Shown here: piece after piece, positions 59,918 to 64,000 of the stretch | How positions within the stretch are numbered: the first letter of the stretch is position 1 | Layout: each line of letters begins with the position of its first letter | Source of the DNA: Misgurnus anguillicaudatus | Lineage: Eukaryota > Chordata > Actinopteri > Cypriniformes > Cobitidae | Assembly: GCF_027580225.2 (NCBI RefSeq) | Contig: NC_073352.2 | Coordinates: 30,374,001 to 30,438,000 of the forward strand | Direction of reading: 5' to 3' | Length of the DNA stretch: 64,000 nucleotides | The notes under the pieces: generated by a model | What the model was told of the DNA's origin: nothing | Database searches by the model: none | What the model saw: the letters and a program-made list of their open reading frames with translations, nothing else | Made by a program: the position numbers and the translations under genes

Positions 59918-60496
59918 TAGTGATAGACCGATATATCGGCCAGCTGATATATCGGGACGATTTTTGCAAGTTTTATGTGTATCAGCATCGGCCGATACGT
60001 GGCTGCTGTGTTTGCCGATTTTTCCAGCATTATTTACAGACAGAGTGCTGGAAGTCGCAAGCGATTGCAGGTCATGTGACTAAAAACAACCAACCTTTCC
60101 ATGACAACATCGAAAGCTCATGCAGCCTAATCATAGCTGGACAAAGCGGGTTTTTATTTCTCATCTCTAATATATATTTGTAGTAGTAAAGTGCTAGAAA
60201 TCAATATACTTTGCTGATAGTTTCTCGTCATTGTTTCCATAGCACCCTCATCTGTTTTTACTATTTGTTAAATATAGTTTTTTTTAAGTTCAATAAATGT
60301 TACTTTTTTAAATTGAGACTTGTAACATTTGGCATCATTGTGTCATTTTTATGATGTAAGAGTGAGCAAAAGCAGTTTCGGCTCCAAATATCGGCTCAAG
60401 AAATTCAGCACCCTGTATCGGTCATCGGCTAAGGCTGATGAAACAAAAATCAGTATCGGCATCAGCACTAAAAAAATCCATATCGGTCGATCACTA
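59918..60496. mobile_element. hAT-type element, 579 bp, perfect 8-bp duplication
   Basis: Ends TAGTGATAGACCGATATATC and, inverted, CATATCGGTCGATCACTA. Flanks ATATGAAA are identical (59910-59917, 60497-60504). GCATCGGCCGATA-type motifs recur near both ends. No transposase. Confidence 0.93.
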
Positions 60497-60597
60497 ATAT
60501 GAAATGTAAGTTTCTGTAACAAACTGCTTTGGAGATTTTCATCTTTCTCTCACGAGTAGGAATTATATGCCGAAAGGGCCTTCCATGTACACTACAG

Positions 60598-60841
60598 CAG
60601 TGATTCTCAAACTTTTTCAGCGTGCGGCCCCCTTTGTGTACGGTGGATTCCTTCGCGCCCCCCCCCAAAGAAAATTTATGACAAAAAACTGTTCTAAAAC
60701 TTCACATTTTAATTTAACAAAACATTAAATTATACAAAGTAGTGCTGACTTATTTTTTTAGGTTTAATTTCACAGAATTCATGATAATGTATTTTATACA
60801 AATGTCATAAAACTGGGCGGACCCCAGTTTGAGAACCACTG
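60598..60841. mobile_element. 244-bp hAT-type MITE, perfect 8-bp duplication
   Basis: Ends CAGTGATTCTCAAACTTTTT and, inverted, CCCAGTTTGAGAACCACTG. Flanks CACTACAG are identical (60590-60597, 60842-60849). It is a shorter relative of 54567-55417. Confidence 0.93.
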
Positions 60842-60849
60842 CACTACAG

Positions 60850-60982
60850 GTCAAAAAGTTTAGGATCTCCTAAAAGAAATGTTTCTAGATATCTCTTTAA
60901 AAGCATATGCTGTGTTAGTTTTATACACAAGGGTGAGTAAACGATGACAGATTTTTCATTTTTGGTTGAACTACCCTTTTAA
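60850..60982. mobile_element. TTAA MITE fragment, family 7
   Basis: GGGTGAGTAAACGATGACAG, TTTTTCATTTTTGGTTGAAC and the TTAA end match the terminal part of the family at 50035-50248. Its TTAA (60979-60982) is also the start of the next element. Confidence 0.65.
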
Positions 60983-61690
60983 AGGGGACATTTCACAAGA
61001 CTTTTTTAATATTTATAATAGATAATTTTTAATAGATAAATTATTATGACATGTTAAAATTGCCACTTTGTAGGTGTGAGCAAAAAAATGCAGTTTTTGG
61101 GTGTGTCCTTTTAAATGCAAATGAGCTGATGCAAAAACTGATCGTCATAATGGATTAACTATTTTCCCACCATTGACGAGTTTATCTTGTCAATTCAGAG
61201 AAAACATCTGCATGAAAAATCGTGTTCCTCAGATTTTATGGTTATCTGTAATACCACGATTATCCACTAAGTATTATCCACTTACCCAATTTATAAAAAA
61301 ACAAAAATAATAAATAAAAAAAAATTATTTATTAATTTTACACTCCGTGTATGTTTTGATAAATGTTTTGAATCTGATCTCTAACAAAATCACTTCACAA
61401 AAATGCAATCATTTCAGCTTTTTGCTAAAAAAATATTTTTGAAGAAACATATGCATATTTAAGAGTATTGTTTGCAGAGGGTCTGTTCTTTCATTTGATA
61501 TATGTGTATGTCTATATATTTTTAGAAGAAAATTTTCCTGGAAGGCATTTTGTGAAACTTTTCTGAAAATCATAAAAAATGCTGGCGGGCAACTTAAAAA
61601 AAGGCTAGGGGGAATGAATTAAGGGGTGGTATCACCCCCTTCTGACATCACAAGGGGGGCCTAAAATTTGAATACAATATAGGTGGAATA
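60979..61690 (+). mobile_element. TTAA MITE, family 1 (copy D), with an inserted hairpin repeat
   Basis: It starts TTAAAGGGGACATTTCACAA and follows family 1 to about 61137 (CAAATGAGCTGATG). It resumes near 61619 with GGTGGTATCACCCCCTTCTG. Between them is ~480 bp of another repeat with CATTGACGAGTTTATCTTGT, also seen in copy E. The right end is decayed. Confidence 0.7.
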
Positions 61691-61940
61691 CAATATATTA
61701 GGGTATTTTATTTTATTATTTTATCTTTGCTACATGTTCGTTTACAAACAATTACATCATTTTCAAGCAATAGTACCAACCGCCCATTTGCATCACCTTT
61801 GGTGAACTCATTAACAACTTTGGTAGTAATAGGCATTTTGGTTGACTGTCTATTGTAGATGGGCGTAGTCAAAATGTCCACCCAATTAGGTGACCCACCT
61901 CAAAGGGACATTGATCATTTTCAAAGACCCTGATTAAAGA
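61691..61940. other. Non-coding stretch
   Basis: AT-rich, nothing recognised. Confidence 0.3.
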
Positions 61941-62008
61941 TTTGTTCAATTCAAATCAATTTTATTTATATAGCGCTTTTCACAATTCTTTATCAAACCA
62001 GCTTCACA
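61941..62008. repeat. Teleost repeat tail TTTATTTATATAGCGCTTTTC
   Basis: CAATTCAAATCAATTTTATT followed by TATATAGCGCTTTTCACAAT is a very widespread fish repeat tract. On the minus strand it supplies an AATAAA immediately downstream of the candidate exon at 62008-62315. Confidence 0.7.
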
Positions 62009-62315
62009 GGATTTTCCCCAAAATAAATGAATAACCGGCAGATCTCCCTCAGCTCCGTACGAGGAACTAAAACCCGGACCTGGGTCATTGTATAGGGCTC
62101 TGCGGAGTCACCCGGTCTACTCTCATACAAACGGTATGATTTTGGCAAGTACACAGAGTTCCTCAGCGAGTGAGTAAAGAGTGAAGAAATTATGAGAGAG
62201 CTGGAGGTGGTGTTGCTAAGAGATCCGGGCATGTAGAGAGGGACTGACAGTGGCATTAGAGACCCCATACTGGGCTCTGCAGCACTCTGAGCATGATGGA
62301 CCATAAAGTGACCTC
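62008..62315 (-). CDS. Candidate terminal exon, unknown protein
   Basis: On the minus strand a strong acceptor (a long C/T tract ending TTTTTTCTCCCAG) is followed by an open frame of about 102 codons to a TGA at 62008 or just below. It reads GHFMVHHAQSAAEPSMGSLM, then SLFTHSLRNSVYLPKSYRLY and TMTQVRVLVPRTELREICRL. The protein is rich in Ser and Leu, with no domain that I can name. An AATAAA lies about 40 bases beyond the stop, inside the teleost repeat tail. The last codons (GENPVKLV) may already be repeat-derived. Internal donor-like GT sites (CAG|GTCCGG) leave room for a shorter internal exon. The codon pattern looks coding, but no upstream exon can be linked. It could be a host exon, a retrocopy fragment or chance. 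Confidence 0.35.
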
Positions 62316-62829
62316 TGGGAGAAAAAAAGGGGAGGGGGGTATCTGCATCAGCCATGTACCAGGTCACCTTCTCTGCAAGGCACAAGCTGTGTGATGAGCC
62401 CTGAGGACAAGTTGTAAACGCAGTCACTGTTCCTCACGCATACACATGATCTCCCACACCATCTAGCTTTATTTCCAACAAATAAAATCACAAAGAAGTG
62501 TATAGCAGTCAGCAGTGTGCTACAGTTCATTGCACATCAGTCTGTTAAAATGTCCTAAGCTGCCTATTTTTATGAGGTCTCATTTGGCTGCTTTTATATA
62601 CAGTATGTGGAAACACAGATAAGGAATTTTTTATACATCTTACATAATGTAAAGTCAAAATATAAGCTTAAAATAACCATTAAGTGATAATATAACCTTG
62701 AAATCTTTAATGCTGATGGAGTAAGATCATGTCAAATATTGAAAGAGAGAGAGAGAGAGAGAGAGACCGCATGAGGCGGTTTTCTCATTAGCATTTAAAG
62801 AATAACAATGAATTGCAATGCAATCTACA
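62316..62829. other. Non-coding stretch with a (GA)n run
   Basis: (GA)n at about 62742-62768, otherwise nothing. The polypyrimidine tract of the candidate acceptor lies at 62318-62340. Confidence 0.4.
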
Positions 62830-63565
62830 ACTATTAAAGCTCACGTAACACACTCTGTTTCTGCATATCTGATGTTAATCTGGAGTATATATAGAGTAGT
62901 ATTACATCCTTTATATCTCCAAAGAGTCTTTAGTTTAATCAGATTTATAAAAGACAGATTAGCTTTACCGAATCTTCTGATAACGTACGAAAAAATGAAG
63001 AAGGAGGAGTTACTACCGCGGGAGGAGCGAGTACGAGTCATGCAACACTATACAACACTGTTTAACCTATGATTCACTACATGTTCGTGTCATTTATATA
63101 ATATGCACGCGCCTATTTCCAACAAAACACAGAAGTCATACTTACCGCATGCAACTCATGACCCGGTTAGGAAAATCCAGCGCATCAATCACACAAGCAA
63201 AACTCCGCTGCTACCCCGGATAATAAACTATATCCAATGTTTTCACAAGTCTGACGTTCTTCTCCTTACATCCAAAAACACACTTCTTTTCCATTGTTGA
63301 GTTTTGAAATTAAACAAAGCTGTGTCGCGTGATGTGATGTTTGTAAGTTATAGAGTCTCCCGCTGATTGATGGGTGGGCGGGGTTTTCCGAAAAAACCTT
63401 TCCGAAGCTTGTACGAACCCTGGCGAAGTGCATTCAGCACAGAAATACTCTGTAACACGCCCAACTGCCTTTTCGACACTTTGCCTACGTTAAGCATGAG
63501 GAAACAACTCTATAACCGTGTTAATAAGTCAGAATGCTTGAAATACCATTAAACCACCCCTTTAA
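62830..63565 (-). mobile_element. TTAA-ended repeat, family 8
   Basis: The right end ACCATTAAACCACCCC joins TTAA (63562-63565); read on the minus strand it is TTAAAGGGGTGGTTTAATGG. Inside are GAGGAGTTACTACCGCGGGA and TGATGGGTGGGCGGGGTTTT, phrases I recognise from a cyprinid repeat of similar length. The left end is uncertain. Confidence 0.55.
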
Positions 63566-64000
63566 AAGGGCCATGTCACAAGACTTTTTTAAGATGTAAA
63601 TTAAATCTTTGGTGTCTCCAGAGTACATATGTGAAGTTTTAGCTTAAAATACCATATAGATAATTTATTATAACTATTATAATGTTAAAATTATGCAAAA
63701 ATGTTACATTTTGGGTGTCCTTGAACTCTTTCCCTGCCATTGACGAGTTATCTCGTCAATTAAGAGAAAACGCTTCCCTGGCAATGATGAGAATTTCGGC
63801 AATACCGCTATTATCTGCAACTTATACGACCCGGAAGTAACGCCTCACGTGAAAGAGAAAGAACTCCGTGTATGTTTTAAAGATCGCTCTGCATCTGATA
63901 TCATTCAAAAGTCTTTCACAAAAATAGCAAAATCTCAGCTTTTTGCTCAAAATTGGGTGTTTTGAAAGAAACCTATCCATATTTCAGTGTCGATAAAAAG
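63562..64000 (+). mobile_element. TTAA MITE, family 1 (copy E), runs off the window
   Basis: From the shared TTAA it follows family 1 (GTCACAAGACTTTTTTAAGA, GGTGTCTCCAGAGTACATAT) to about 63720. It then switches to the same inserted repeat as copy D: CATTGACGAGTTATCTCGTC, a hairpin, then GAAAACGCTTCCC and TCAGCTTTTTGCTCAAAA. Confidence 0.75.

Overview
The window reads as a piece of teleost fish genome, most likely cyprinid-like. It is AT-rich and has no bacterial-style gene packing. It carries tetranucleotide and dinucleotide microsatellites, many short non-autonomous DNA transposons and broken Tc1-type transposases. Several interspersed families I recognise from zebrafish and carp-like genomes are present. 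Naming the organism is inference from repeat content. I see no complete host gene. The long open frames are either period-4 repeat artefacts or transposon relics, and only three weak exon-like candidates (25.8 kb, 54.2 kb, 62.0 kb) deserve testing as host sequence.

Layout. 1-3.3 kb: mostly single-copy-looking DNA with one 613-bp hAT-type element. 3.3-5.8 kb: a 2.5-kb CTGT/CTAT (GACA/GATA) block with a ~255-290 bp higher-order repeat. 7.4-8.5 kb: a decayed Tc1 transposon. 11.9-15.1 kb: a ~150-180 bp tandem array broken by three insertions, one nested in another. 16.0-18.9 kb: a composite element that contains another TIR element, which in turn holds a broken RecQ-like helicase exon. 20.2 kb: a foldback hAT-type MITE. 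22.1-25.5 kb: a gene-like relic followed by adjoining TTAA-flanked elements, one of them a 730-bp near-perfect palindrome. 27.1-28.9 kb: one repeat with two precise nested insertions. 31.0-33.1 kb: a 2.1-kb hAT-type element with a perfect 8-bp target duplication and two nested elements. 34.8-37.2 kb: a hAT-type element containing MITEs and a ~174-bp tandem array. 40.2-47.9 kb: two neighbouring elements, then a Russian-doll nest in which one Myb/SANT-type ORF is split by an element whose own Myb/SANT-type ORF is split by a third element. 48.1-49.5 kb: a 1.37-kb TTAA element with 258-bp inverted arms. 51.3-53.0 kb: further element copies. 54.5-56.4 kb: a tRNA-like SINE head split by a hAT element, then a second Tc1 relic. 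59.9-64.0 kb: more hAT and TTAA elements. The gaps between these are mostly unique AT-rich sequence.

The strongest theme is mobile-element biology. At least fifteen insertions have ends of the form TTAAAGG...CCTTTAA with a TTAA target. This end signature is the one described for Xenopus T2 (Kolobok-type) MITEs. Several abut one another through a shared TTAA. Other insertions carry hAT-like 8-bp, PIF/Harbinger-like 3-bp or Tc1-like TA duplications. The nested structure lets relative insertion ages be read directly. No gene here appears intact; transposase, Myb/SANT, MADF and RecQ-like fragments are all relics.
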